Shown: positions 8,891-16,878, numbered from the stretch's first letter. The stretch: DNA of 27,758 nucleotides from CAIJMI01 sp043798445 (GCA_043798445.1 JAZDOQ010000004.1:1-27758); one strand, 5' to 3'. Program-made: numbers and translations. The notes: generated by a model from the sequence alone, not told the origin.

Positions 8891-9471
8891 AGACGGACCG
8901 CTCCTTGTCTAATAATGCGATACGGCTCGACAGAACAATCAACAACTGTTGAAACGCGGCCTACAGAACACGTACCGGGTACCACAAAATCGACTCTCGA
9001 TACAAATTCCAAGTCAAGATCATCAAACATATACGGTGTTGCTTGACCGTGAATGTTAGCTGACGGCCCTACTATCGGAATGCCTACGCCTTCCAGGATC
9101 CGTTGTAAGAGTTCATGCCTCGGCCACCGTAACCCGACAGTGTCACCGCCAGCTCGAATAGGGGAGTAGATTGCATCCTTTTTACATGTATCGACAATGG
9201 TCAGTGCTCCGGGCCAATACGTATCCATAAAACGTCGTACAATATCTGACGGATGAGAAAAGTAGGTGAGTGATTGCTCTGCACTTGACACTAATACGGG
9301 TAATGGCTGAGTCATGGGGCGGTTTCGTATCTGAAACACCCTATCAATTGCATCTTTATTATCTATTCTGCAACCAACACCAAATGCCGTATCTGTTGGA
9401 AAAATCACTATACCGCCGTTATTTAAAACAGTAATTGCTTGTTGAATAATATGTTCTTCATTTTGTATCAT
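8887..9471 (-). CDS. tsaC: L-threonylcarbamoyladenylate synthase (Sua5/YrdC family)
   Basis: A 194-residue YrdC-domain protein. It has FPTDTAFGVGC (24-34, family consensus PTETVYGLG), IRNRPMTQPLPVLV (48-61), a WPGALT segment and GPSANIHGQATP, ending with STVVD. It makes threonylcarbamoyl-AMP from threonine, bicarbonate and ATP, the first step of t6A. There is no extra Sua5 C-terminal domain. It overlaps tsaE and tsaB by four bases on each side, so three t6A proteins are translated in a coupled row. tsaD is not in the window. Confidence 0.95.
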   Translation of the reverse strand: MIQNEEHIIQQAITVLNNGGIVIFPTDTAFGVGCRIDNKDAIDRVFQIRNRPMTQPLPVLVSSAEQSLTYFSHPSDIVRRFMDTYWPGALTIVDTCKKDAIYSPIRAGGDTVGLRWPRHELLQRILEGVGIPIVGPSANIHGQATPYMFDDLDLEFVSRVDFVVPGTCSVGRVSTVVDCSVEPYRIIRQGAVRL

Positions 9472-9923
9472 ATATATCGGTCAATCCTCCGTTCTTTTTC
9501 CGTTTTCCCTCCTGAAAACCGAATATCCAGCCGCTCTTTCGGAAGCAGATCACCTAAACGGTCGGCCCACTCAATAACCACGATATTGTCGGTATCAGCA
9601 AAAATTTCTGATAATCCCAATGTTGCCATGTCTTTTGCTTCCAGCATCCGATACAGATCAATGTGATACAAAAAACGGTTTTGTTTCTTTAATTTGTAAC
9701 GTCGCACAATGATAAACGTCGGAGAGAGCAGGCGAGTAGTAATACCAAACCCTTTGGCAAATCCCTGCACAAAGGTTGTTTTGCCCATGCCTAAATCACC
9801 ATATAAACAAATGATATGCGGTATGGTTGACACTCCCCTTTTGACTACATCATGTGCCAGTGCTTGACCAAGGTTTTGAGTCTCCCGGGCGCTTTCGGTA
9901 ATAATTGTTTTATGCTTATCCAT
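9468..9923 (-). CDS. tsaE: tRNA threonylcarbamoyladenosine synthesis ATPase TsaE
   Basis: 151 residues. The family opening SARETQNLGQALA is at 11-23, the Walker A GDLGMGKTT at 42-50, then LSPTF, HIDLYRM and VIEWADR. TsaE is the ATPase that resets the TsaB-TsaD complex after each t6A reaction. The ATG at 9923 lies 79 bases inside the vanZ-like gene in another frame. The conserved T..SA.ET motif sits so close to this ATG that a later start would destroy the protein, so the overlap looks genuine. Confidence 0.94.
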   Translation of the reverse strand: MDKHKTIITESARETQNLGQALAHDVVKRGVSTIPHIICLYGDLGMGKTTFVQGFAKGFGITTRLLSPTFIIVRRYKLKKQNRFLYHIDLYRMLEAKDMATLGLSEIFADTDNIVVIEWADRLGDLLPKERLDIRFSGGKTEKERRIDRYI

Positions 9924-10255
9924 GCAATTGCTGCTCCTGCAATATCAATTATAGCATCACGCAGCCTTCCTTCACGCGTCGGCACAAACGATTGATGATA
10001 CTCATCGCTTATGGCATAGAGTGCTGTAATGATAAATGCAATAACCAATGGCAATTTCCCTTTTCGAACCATGGTATTAATGATGGCCCGATATGTAACG
10101 GTAAAAAGAAATGCGTATTCAATTACATGAATGGTTTTAAACAATATAAAACTAAGTGTATATGAATCTGTAATTGTTATTTTTTGTTGTGAAGATAAAA
10201 CAAAAATAATAATCATCCACAAAACAACAGGTGTCCAAAAACGAATGAGTTTCAT
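9845..10255 (-). CDS. VanZ-like family membrane protein
   Basis: 136 residues, four hydrophobic segments. The VanZ family signature is clear: FVLSSQ in the first loop, K..H..EY (about 41-47), and SDEYHQSFVPTREG followed by RDAIIDIAGA. The biochemical role of the family is not settled; VanZ itself gives low-level teicoplanin resistance. The last 25 or so residues are encoded in the same DNA as the start of tsaE. The start codon shares one base with the stop of the upstream gene (TAATG), indicating translational coupling. Confidence 0.88.
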   Translation of the reverse strand: MKLIRFWTPVVLWMIIIFVLSSQQKITITDSYTLSFILFKTIHVIEYAFLFTVTYRAIINTMVRKGKLPLVIAFIITALYAISDEYHQSFVPTREGRLRDAIIDIAGAAIAWISIKQLLPKAPGRLKTLVKHWHMM

Positions 10256-11067
10256 TATTTTGAGTATAAACGAATTTTTATTACATATACAGCTCCCAGC
10301 ATCGCAAAACCAAGGCCAACAAACACCAAGGATATGATATATGGCTTTTTTTGCATCAACACATCAGACTTTTCTTGAGTTGATTCAACTTGCTCTTCCG
10401 CTTTACCTAACACAACCCCCGCAATTGTTGCACTCCCACCCGATTTATCCATTGATGGTGAAGGTGATGGTAACCATACCGTTGGTGTTGGACTATTTGT
10501 TGGTGACGACATAACGATTGGAGTGCTTGTGGGCGTTGTGGTGGCTGTTGGTGCCAGTGTAGGAGTGTTAGTGACGGTCGGTGTAGGTGTTGCAGTTGGT
10601 GTTGGTGCACGTGGCATTACCCCCAAGGAACTTGTCGATTGAAAACTTGAACCGCACGCGCTGTTTACCGTTAAACAGGCCCGGACAAACAACAGTTTTG
10701 CTTCGTCAACAGCTGAACTCTTAATACGGCATGTGATTGATCCTTGCCATGATCCATCATCCCCTGTCGTTACCTGTGGCATATCAATCCATGCGCTCGT
10801 GTCATCAAGCCATTTTGCTGTATTTGCGTTAAAGGTTTGCCCTTCAGCTAATGAGCTCGTATTCGGTCCGATTCGACATTTAACATAGTACAGTGAACTT
10901 GCTACGGCGCCGCTTGCGGACGCCTGCACAATAAATGAATCTCCAATGATTGGCGTTGTCGTATCAACGCCAAGTGGCGTAAAACTAACGGCTGAAAACA
11001 CAGGGAATGGAAAAACGAAAAAGAAAAAAAGAACTACTCCAACAAGTGTTGGTTTTCGGGCAGACAT
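10255..11067 (-). CDS. Secreted, membrane-anchored surface protein with Pro/Thr-rich stalk
   Basis: 270 residues, no family recognised. It has an N-terminal signal peptide (1-26, hydrophobic core FFFFVFPFPVF). A globular part follows at about 27-150 with four cysteines (C64, C113, C131, C138) that could form disulphides. Then come a low-complexity stalk rich in Pro, Thr and Ser (about 153-205), a short charged segment, and a C-terminal helix (243-264) followed by basic residues. This is a type I topology: exported domain held off the membrane by a stalk. The stalk is a plausible glycosylation target, given the glycosyltransferases further along the same run. Its neighbour upstream is the cell-wall hydrolase gene. 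Confidence 0.8.
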   Translation of the reverse strand: MSARKPTLVGVVLFFFFVFPFPVFSAVSFTPLGVDTTTPIIGDSFIVQASASGAVASSLYYVKCRIGPNTSSLAEGQTFNANTAKWLDDTSAWIDMPQVTTGDDGSWQGSITCRIKSSAVDEAKLLFVRACLTVNSACGSSFQSTSSLGVMPRAPTPTATPTPTVTNTPTLAPTATTTPTSTPIVMSSPTNSPTPTVWLPSPSPSMDKSGGSATIAGVVLGKAEEQVESTQEKSDVLMQKKPYIISLVFVGLGFAMLGAVYVIKIRLYSK

Positions 11068-11083
11068 AGATATACACGTTCCA

Positions 11084-12226
11084 TTACTGGACGTGCAAAT
11101 AAAAGCTTGTTACACCATCGTCATGTTCAATATATTTAATCTTAATAATACTGCTCCCGCCGCATGTCTGACTCGAAGAATACATGGTTCCGTCCTTTGG
11201 AGCACGGATCACCGTTGTACTGCGGCTCACCATATCAATTCCTGTGTGTATTCCGCCACTATAGAAATACCGCCATGACCATGGTGTTTTTCCGTACCTT
11301 TGGGTCACAATAACATCTCCGTCAATCGGCCAATCCCACGACCCATTCCCCACTCTTCCCATTCCTCCATTTTGATCATCATAGACATCACGTCCTGATA
11401 CATAGTCCTCAGCATTTACCCATGTACCGCCTTTTCTAATTTCAAAATGAAGATGAGCACCGGTTGAACATCCCGGATATCCAGTATTGCCGACTAATGC
11501 AATCGGATCTCCTTTTTTCACTGGACCGACTTTTACAGAACTGATGAGTGCTGATTCAATGGCTTGCCGCTCAGCTAAGGCTTGCGCAAGGAGTTGTTGA
11601 TAGACAGCTTCACTGCTTCTTGTCTGCGCAAGAAATGATTCTTTTTCCTTCTTTTGCCGGTCCAAACTTTTCATTTCAGTTTCCAGCTGCGCTTTTAACG
11701 TTTCTTGCTGTGCACGTTTTTTTTCTCTTGAATCTTTCCGTTCATTAAAATAATTTTGCGTCAATTGACGTTGTCTATATACCCGTGCATTTTCTTTTTG
11801 TATAAAGGTTATATATTTTACACGGGTAATAAAATCGGATATGTTTGTGCTTAACAGTTCTGCCCCAAACGATGGCGTTACCCGCCGTTTATAGCTTTCA
11901 GGAATACGGGAAACAACCAGTTCAAGCTGTTTTGTCAGCAGTTGTTCCAACCTTTCAATTTCACTTGCCAGCTCATCAATTTCTTTTGAGAGTTTATCAA
12001 TTGTGGATCTGATACTTTTAATCTTGAGCGTCGTTAGTTCAATATTAGAATTAAGAAGATTTATTTTTGTTGCAAGCGATGTTTCTTCCTGCTGCAATTC
12101 TGCAATCTTTGTCTTTAATTGTTCAATCGTTTGATCTACCCCAGCCGCTCCCTGAGCGTTCACAGGAGTACAGAGGAACCATAATCCCACAATACCGATA
12201 AGAAACGAGTAAAAAAACTGTTTCAT
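11084..12226 (-). CDS. Coiled-coil murein hydrolase with circularly permuted M23 peptidase domain
   Basis: 380 residues: a signal peptide (1-24), a long charged coiled coil (about 28-225), and an M23 (LytM/EnvC-type) domain whose halves are in swapped order. The part that normally ends the domain comes first: VKKGDPIALVGNTG (236-249) and HLHFEIR (258-264). The part that normally begins it comes last: WDWPIDGDVIVTQRYG (297-312), HTGID (327-331), and finally YLHVQ at the very C-terminus (376-380). All five expected zinc or catalytic residues are present: H327, D331, H260 as ligands, H258 and H378 as catalytic. It directly follows ftsE-ftsX, matching the known FtsEX-EnvC or FtsEX-PcsB pairing, so it is probably the division hydrolase controlled by FtsEX. 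The ATG at 12226 fits the signal peptide; an upstream TTG does not improve it. Confidence 0.88.
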   Translation of the reverse strand: MKQFFYSFLIGIVGLWFLCTPVNAQGAAGVDQTIEQLKTKIAELQQEETSLATKINLLNSNIELTTLKIKSIRSTIDKLSKEIDELASEIERLEQLLTKQLELVVSRIPESYKRRVTPSFGAELLSTNISDFITRVKYITFIQKENARVYRQRQLTQNYFNERKDSREKKRAQQETLKAQLETEMKSLDRQKKEKESFLAQTRSSEAVYQQLLAQALAERQAIESALISSVKVGPVKKGDPIALVGNTGYPGCSTGAHLHFEIRKGGTWVNAEDYVSGRDVYDDQNGGMGRVGNGSWDWPIDGDVIVTQRYGKTPWSWRYFYSGGIHTGIDMVSRSTTVIRAPKDGTMYSSSQTCGGSSIIKIKYIEHDDGVTSFYLHVQ

Positions 12227-12247
12227 GCGCGTACCCAACAAAAAAAA

Positions 12248-13147
12248 TTAAAACTTAATATACCTGCCCAGTGACACCAAACTTCCGACTGCGCCAAGAA
12301 GAAATCCGGAAAGAAGCATCGTCAGGAAAAATCCTCCAGTCACGAGAAGTGATGTTGTTGAAAGCATATTTCCGAGCACCGTCTGGATAATCGGTATAGA
12401 ACCAAGAAACGATACCAACAGATTTCTAAATATGAGTACAATTGCCATGATAATCAGCCATGCACCAAATGATCCCACTAACCCATAAAGTCCCCCTTCT
12501 AAAATAAATGGTCTCCTTATATACCACGGTGACGCACCGATGAGCTTAAGGATATCAATCTCCTCTTTCTTAAGCGCTATCTTCATGCCGATAACGGTCA
12601 TGATTATCAACAGTGAATCGATCGCGAGAAGTCCCGCCAGGACGCCACCAACATTTCTGATGGCGTTCGTCCACGAAAGCAGTGCATCAACCACATCTTT
12701 TTGAAACACCACTTCTTCTACCCCATCTGCTTTCTTAATAATTGGTTCAAGTTCAGCTAGGAATCTCGGATCTTTTGCTGTCACTTCAAGAGATGCCGGA
12801 AGAATATCCGCAGTCACCATTTCAAGAAGTAACAGATCATTTTTGTTTTGTTCTTTGTAAATTGCGAGTGCTTCTTCTTTTGATACAAATTTCGTTGATG
12901 CAACTTTTTCTGTTGCAGTAAGCGTTGTTGTCAGCACATCTGCTTCCGGTTTCCCCGCTTTTTCCATGAAAAAAACAGTGAGTTGCGGCTTACTTTCAAA
13001 GTACTGCAAAATCGCAAATGATACACCGGTTGTCAAAAGAAAAATGCCACCGAGTAAGAATGTGATAAACATGGTGAGTACTGCAGCAAATGACTGATAC
13101 GGAGACCTACGAATATGGGTCCACAAAGAATTAGTCGTCTTTTTCAT
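12248..13147 (-). CDS. ftsX: Cell division protein FtsX
   Basis: 299 residues. A short cytoplasmic start is followed by a first helix (about 24-46), an extracellular domain of about 110 residues holding the family's PxLxVFF and VEEVVFQKD-like segments, and three further helices with the FtsX/MacB permease motif IGMKIALKKEEIDILKLIGA. Together with FtsE it forms the membrane complex that passes the divisome signal to a periplasmic or extracellular peptidoglycan hydrolase. A longer in-frame reading back to 13231 overlaps ftsE heavily; the ATG at 13147 has a strong purine-rich site just before it and begins at the normal family start. Confidence 0.93.
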   Translation of the reverse strand: MKKTTNSLWTHIRRSPYQSFAAVLTMFITFLLGGIFLLTTGVSFAILQYFESKPQLTVFFMEKAGKPEADVLTTTLTATEKVASTKFVSKEEALAIYKEQNKNDLLLLEMVTADILPASLEVTAKDPRFLAELEPIIKKADGVEEVVFQKDVVDALLSWTNAIRNVGGVLAGLLAIDSLLIIMTVIGMKIALKKEEIDILKLIGASPWYIRRPFILEGGLYGLVGSFGAWLIIMAIVLIFRNLLVSFLGSIPIIQTVLGNMLSTTSLLVTGGFFLTMLLSGFLLGAVGSLVSLGRYIKF

Positions 13148-13883
13148 GTTCCTTCCTTTCCTCTTTATGATCGTGCTTTCCTTCATGGCGTTGTGCACGT
13201 TTTGTAAAATGGTATTTTCCTTTTGTTTCATCGCTTACCACCATTCCTTCTTTCATTGTAATCGTCCGTTTCTTTTGAGAGTCCACAAGCATAGCGTTAT
13301 GGGTCACCACAACAACGGTTGTTCCCATTTTATTTACTTCTTTTAAAATCTCTAAAATATCTTCGCTTGTTTCCGGATCCAAATTACCGGTCGGCTCATC
13401 AGCAAGCAATATTTTTGGCCCTGAAACAATTGCCCTTGCGAGAGCAATACGCTGTTTTTCTCCCTGCGATAGCTGTACGGGAAAAAACTGTGCCTTATCA
13501 GCAAGTTCAACGAGTCCCAACACATCCATCACCCCTTTTTCAATTTCCTCAGGTGACTTGCCAAGCACTTCCATACCAACTGCAATGTTTTCAAACACCG
13601 TTCTGTCCGTTAAGAGTTTTAAATCCTGAAACACCATCCCAACTTGTCTTCGAAGTGTATACAGTTTTGATTCGGGAATCGTTGCAATATCTTCTCCATC
13701 AACCAACACCTGACCTTCTGTGGGAGTGACTTCCCGAGTGATCAATTTAATAAACGTTGTCTTGCCGGCACCTGTTGGTCCAATAAGAAAAATAAACTCC
13801 CCGTCAGATATTTCAACGGAAATGTCGGAGAGTGCTTTTCGTTCCCCTCCAAAATCTTTTGATACATGTGTAAGTTGAATCAT
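13131..13883 (-). CDS. ftsE: Cell division ATP-binding protein FtsE
   Basis: A 250-residue ABC ATPase. Walker A is GPTGAGKTT (35-43), the Q-loop MVFQDLKLL (83-91), the signature LSQGEKQR (138-145), and Walker B ILLADEPTGNLD (158-169), followed by the switch His in VVTHN. The signature has Gln where most have Gly (LSGGEQQR), a mild departure. After the usual FtsE end there is an unusual charged tail of about 30 residues rich in Lys, His, Glu and Asp. The ATG at 13883 is the family start; the AAGGA before it is almost touching the codon, so initiation may rely on coupling to the upstream gene seven bases away. ftsX overlaps its end by 17 bases. Confidence 0.95.
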   Translation of the reverse strand: MIQLTHVSKDFGGERKALSDISVEISDGEFIFLIGPTGAGKTTFIKLITREVTPTEGQVLVDGEDIATIPESKLYTLRRQVGMVFQDLKLLTDRTVFENIAVGMEVLGKSPEEIEKGVMDVLGLVELADKAQFFPVQLSQGEKQRIALARAIVSGPKILLADEPTGNLDPETSEDILEILKEVNKMGTTVVVVTHNAMLVDSQKKRTITMKEGMVVSDETKGKYHFTKRAQRHEGKHDHKEERKEHEKDD

Positions 13884-13890
13884 TCCTTGT

Positions 13891-14349
13891 TTAAAGAATT
13901 TGAATCTGCCCAACATCCATAAACCATGGACATGATTTTGCATCCATTGTTTTACTGACTACCTTTACTTTCTTTCCAACAAACTCGTCAAGATCAAGAA
14001 CGGACGACACAAGACAAGCTGTTTGTGATGGGCCACCGTCCCGAATGAGTTTGTGTGTTCCTTCGCCGCTTAACCCATCTTTTTCAATTGTTCCAGTTGC
14101 GCTATCAGTAAATGTTTTTGTATCAGCGCTGCCAAACACATTTTTTCCAGTTGCTGTTGGTCCTGCAGGAGCAGCAGAACCTGAAGAAAGCTTCTTCCCG
14201 CCTGATATGAAGTATCCTGTTAACACTCCAAGAAAGATCATTAACACAAATACACCGCCGACAATAAACTTCATTTGTTTTGTCATCGCTGCCTCCTCAC
14301 TGGGAACTTGTGTTTCTACTGTTTTCTTAAGCGGCTCTATTTTTTCCAT
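13891..14349 (-). CDS. Single-pass membrane-anchored protein of unknown function
   Basis: 152 residues. A charged cytoplasmic start (1-25) is followed by one membrane helix (27-49), a Gly/Ser/Ala/Pro linker, and then a small exported domain with GEGTHKLIRDGGPSQT, a VSSVLDLDEFVGKKVKV stretch and a closing WFMDVGQIQIL. The domain reads like a small beta-barrel (the FVGKKVKV strand resembles OB-type folds), but I recognise no named family. Two cysteines flank it. It sits between prfB and ftsE with a GGAGG site five bases before the ATG. A role near the FtsEX complex is possible only by position. Confidence 0.75.
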   Translation of the reverse strand: MEKIEPLKKTVETQVPSEEAAMTKQMKFIVGGVFVLMIFLGVLTGYFISGGKKLSSGSAAPAGPTATGKNVFGSADTKTFTDSATGTIEKDGLSGEGTHKLIRDGGPSQTACLVSSVLDLDEFVGKKVKVVSKTMDAKSCPWFMDVGQIQIL

Positions 14350-14369
14350 AGTTCCTCCATTATCACGAC

Positions 14370-15380
14370 TTATGTAATTTTTTTCAAGTACGCCATGATA
14401 AAGTCCTCAATATCTCCATCAAGAACCCTATCAGTATTTGATGTTTCCTGTTGTGTCCGTACATCTTTAACCATATGATAGGGGTGAAGTACATACGAAC
14501 GGATTTGATTCCCCCATCCCGGTGTTTTGTATACACCTTTATATTTATCCTGTTCTGACTGTCTTTTTTCCTCTTCCAAAGTCCACAGCTTCGCACGCAG
14601 AATTTTCAAGGCGTATTCACGGTTTTGTCCTTGATAGCGTTCGCTTTGGCACGTTACAACAATTCCTGTTGGGATATGACGTAACCGGACCGCCGTTGAC
14701 ACTTTATTTACGTTCTGTCCCCCTTTTCCTCCTGCGCGATAAAATTCCCAATCCAAATCTTCTTCTCTATATAACACTTCCTGCGATTCCTCAACAACCG
14801 GCAATACCTCAACCATCGCAAATGATGTTTGCCGCAAATTATCAGCATTAAACGGAGATTGACGCACTAACCGATGCACACCGCTTTCTGCTTTTAAAAA
14901 TCCGTATGCATACGCACCGGTTACTTCTATTGTTACGCTTTTTATTCCCGCTTCATCTCCCGGAGTAAAATCAATTTCCTCTGCATCCCATCCTTTTCGT
15001 TCGCAGTACCGTGTATACATGCGATATAACATCGACGTCCAATCCATTGCCTCCGTTCCGCCCTGACCTGAATGAAGGGCGAGGATCGCATCACCCCGAT
15101 CATAAGGGCCTGACAAGTACAGAGCAAATTCCATTCTGTTAAGTTCTTTTTCAAGATCCGCATCCTGTCCTTCAGAAATCAAAAGCTCTAACATATCCCC
15201 TTCTTCAGCTTCCTTACCAAGCTCTGCAATACGTTTCATTTTTTTGGCTGCAGCTTTTGAATCTTTCCAAAAATCCTCTTTCATGCTCTCTGCTTCCAGC
15301 TCCCGAATCGTACGGCGTTTTCCATCAAGATCAAGTTTTTCAACTAATTGCATTGCTCGCAGTTTTAGATCTTCATTCAT
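14370..15380 (-). CDS. prfB: Peptide chain release factor 2
   Basis: 336 residues, with the N-terminal domain a little short compared with E. coli RF2. It carries the stop-codon reading tripeptide SPF in VRQSPFNADNLRQTSFA and the catalytic GGQ in RAGGKGGQNVNK, so it is class RF2 (UAA and UGA) rather than RF1. The end follows the family with RSYVLHPYHMVKD and a DGDIEDFI close. Unlike E. coli and many other bacteria, I see no programmed frameshift: there is no CTTTGA slip site, and the gene is a single open frame from the ATG, ten bases after the upstream stop. UGA stops elsewhere in the window agree with a working RF2. Confidence 0.95.
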   Translation of the reverse strand: MNEDLKLRAMQLVEKLDLDGKRRTIRELEAESMKEDFWKDSKAAAKKMKRIAELGKEAEEGDMLELLISEGQDADLEKELNRMEFALYLSGPYDRGDAILALHSGQGGTEAMDWTSMLYRMYTRYCERKGWDAEEIDFTPGDEAGIKSVTIEVTGAYAYGFLKAESGVHRLVRQSPFNADNLRQTSFAMVEVLPVVEESQEVLYREEDLDWEFYRAGGKGGQNVNKVSTAVRLRHIPTGIVVTCQSERYQGQNREYALKILRAKLWTLEEEKRQSEQDKYKGVYKTPGWGNQIRSYVLHPYHMVKDVRTQQETSNTDRVLDGDIEDFIMAYLKKIT

Positions 15381-15390
15381 ACGTTGGGTG

Positions 15391-15768
15391 TTATTGGCAG
15401 ATTACTTTTTTTATTTCTTCCTGTTGTTCAGGATGCAAACTTTCGATCTTTTTAACAACTTGGATAATAATTTCTTTTGTTGCCGCATCCTGCACTTTTT
15501 GTGAAGCGTTAGAAACGACATTCGAGACAACCTCGCTAGCAACAGAAGAAACATTAATCGGTTCAATAAGGCTCGTATCGGATACGCCAAGGGTTTGGGC
15601 TGCCTGCTTGCCAATATCTGTTTGTAGTACTATTTCCCGAACTTTTGTTAACGGTTCAGGAATTGGTTTGCTAGTAAGTTTTGGCCATACCAAACTCGCG
15701 CCGGAAATAACAGCAACAGATGTGGCGAGCGTTAGGATAAATTGAAAAAGAAACGGCATAACACCCAT
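15391..15768 (-). CDS. Small membrane-anchored protein of unknown function
   Basis: 125 residues: one N-terminal hydrophobic helix (about 5-24), a short Pro-rich spacer (30-40), then a mostly helical region rich in Val, Ser and Gln ending in a charged amphipathic stretch with HPEQQEEIKKV. No family recognised. It is the first gene of the long minus-strand run and diverges from ruvC. A TATACT box lies one base before the first ATG (15768) and ten bases before a second ATG at 15759. The real start may therefore be 15759 on a leaderless message. Confidence 0.7.
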   Translation of the reverse strand: MGVMPFLFQFILTLATSVAVISGASLVWPKLTSKPIPEPLTKVREIVLQTDIGKQAAQTLGVSDTSLIEPINVSSVASEVVSNVVSNASQKVQDAATKEIIIQVVKKIESLHPEQQEEIKKVICQ

Positions 15769-15820
15769 AAGTATACGGTGTTAACAAGAAAAACAAAAGA
15801 GAATATGCTATAACAATACC
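15769..15820. promoter_or_regulatory. Divergent promoter region between ruvC and the long minus-strand run
   Basis: A 52-base gap. On plus, TTAACA (15781-15786) and TATGCT (15804-15809) are spaced by 17 bases, a good sigma-70-type pair, with only 11 bases between the -10 and the ruvC ATG. On minus, TATACT (15775-15770) is a good -10, with only weak T-rich -35 candidates. There is no Shine-Dalgarno sequence for ruvC, so a very short or leaderless message is likely. No operator-like palindrome stands out. Confidence 0.5.
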
Positions 15821-16309
15821 ATGACGATTTTAGGTCTTGATCCGGGAACAGCGCGTGTCGGCTGGGGCGTTATTAAAATAAATGGAACGAAATGCGAATC
15901 AATTGCCTACGGGCTCATTGAAACGGACAAGGAAACACAGGCAGAAATGCGCTTAAAAGAAATCTATTCAGCGATCAACACCCTCATCAAACAATATAAA
16001 CCTGATGTAGTTTCCATTGAAGAGCTCTTTTTTGCAACAAACGCAAAAACGGCTATGGCTGTTGGGCAGGCACGGGGAGTGCTTCTTCTTGCCAGTGCCT
16101 TAAATCGCATCAAAACAGCATCATATTCCCCTCTTGCCATCAAACGGTGTATAACCGGAGATGGAAAAGCTGACAAACAGCAGGTACAATATATGGTGAT
16201 CAAACAATTACATCTGAAGGAAATACCAAAACCGGATGATGTTGCTGATGCACTGGCTATTGCCCTCACCCATGCATTTTCCTACAAAATGAAGGAGGCT
16301 TGTATATGA
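15821..16309 (+). CDS. ruvC: Holliday junction endonuclease RuvC
   Basis: 162 residues. The RNase H-like fold begins ILGLDPGTARVGWGV with D7; E67 is in SIEELFF; the last acidic pair is in KPDDVADALAIALTH (D140 and D143). These match the four catalytic acids of E. coli RuvC (D7, E66, D138, D141). It cuts Holliday junctions after branch migration by RuvAB. It is first in the ruvC-ruvA-ruvB operon and overlaps ruvA by four bases (ATGA). Confidence 0.96.
   Translation: MTILGLDPGTARVGWGVIKINGTKCESIAYGLIETDKETQAEMRLKEIYSAINTLIKQYKPDVVSIEELFFATNAKTAMAVGQARGVLLLASALNRIKTASYSPLAIKRCITGDGKADKQQVQYMVIKQLHLKEIPKPDDVADALAIALTHAFSYKMKEACI
16291..16298 (+). promoter_or_regulatory. Ribosome binding site that fixes the ruvA start
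   Basis: GAAGGAGG ends seven bases before the ATG at 16306. It supports that ATG over the in-frame TTG at 16300, which would be too close to the site. Confidence 0.8.
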
Positions 16310-16878
16310 TTGGAGCACTCAAAGGAATTGTTCATGCTGTCAAAAAAAACCCAATTGTGTTTTTTGCAGGAGATGTCGGCTATGCGGTCAGCATTACAGA
16401 CAGACTTGCAAAAACACTACAACCTGAGAAAAAAACGCTTCTTTTTATTCACACGCACGTCCGTGACGATGCACTTGACCTGTTCGGATTTGCCTCACAA
16501 GAAGAACTGGCTCTTTTTGAACTCCTCCTTACCGTATCAGGTGTGGGTCCAAAAACGGCACTTCTTGTCATGAATGCAGGAAGTGATGCAATCAAACATG
16601 CCGTACAGATTGGTGATGTTGATTTTTTCACTACCATTCCAAGACTTGGCAAAAAAAACGCACAAAAAATTATCATTGAACTCAAAAATAAACTCGGCAG
16701 TGTTGAAGATTTAAACCTTCGAAATGACGAGTCTTCAGAAACAGATGAGATGATTGACGCACTCGTTTCCATGGGATTTGCAAAAAAAGAAGTACTGGCA
16801 ATTATCAAAAAAATCCCAACAACTGATACAACCATTGAACAAAAACTGAAAAGCGCACTCAAACTGCTTGGAAAATAA
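16306..16878 (+). CDS. ruvA: Holliday junction branch migration protein RuvA
   Basis: 190 residues in the standard three-part layout. An OB-fold begins MIGALKGIV (1-60 or so), with LFIHTHVRDDA where most RuvA proteins have the L.T...VREDA segment. Two helix-hairpin-helix motifs follow, GVGPKTALLVM and IPRLGKKNAQKIIIELK. A C-terminal helical domain (about 148-190) contacts RuvB. It forms the tetramer that grips the four-way junction and loads RuvB. It overlaps ruvC as ATGA and lies three bases before ruvB. Confidence 0.96.
   Translation: MIGALKGIVHAVKKNPIVFFAGDVGYAVSITDRLAKTLQPEKKTLLFIHTHVRDDALDLFGFASQEELALFELLLTVSGVGPKTALLVMNAGSDAIKHAVQIGDVDFFTTIPRLGKKNAQKIIIELKNKLGSVEDLNLRNDESSETDEMIDALVSMGFAKKEVLAIIKKIPTTDTTIEQKLKSALKLLGK

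Noticed and set aside
10407..10610. A His/Gln-rich 67-codon minus-strand frame
   Set aside because: It is the shifted reading of the Pro/Thr stalk repeat and has no start signal of its own.
10946..11278. A 110-codon plus-strand frame antisense to two genes
   Set aside because: It spans the junction of two well-supported minus-strand genes and shows no family features.
15380..15440. Programmed +1 frameshift at the start of prfB
   Set aside because: No CTTTGA slip site or upstream partial frame is present; the gene is one open frame starting ten bases after the previous stop.
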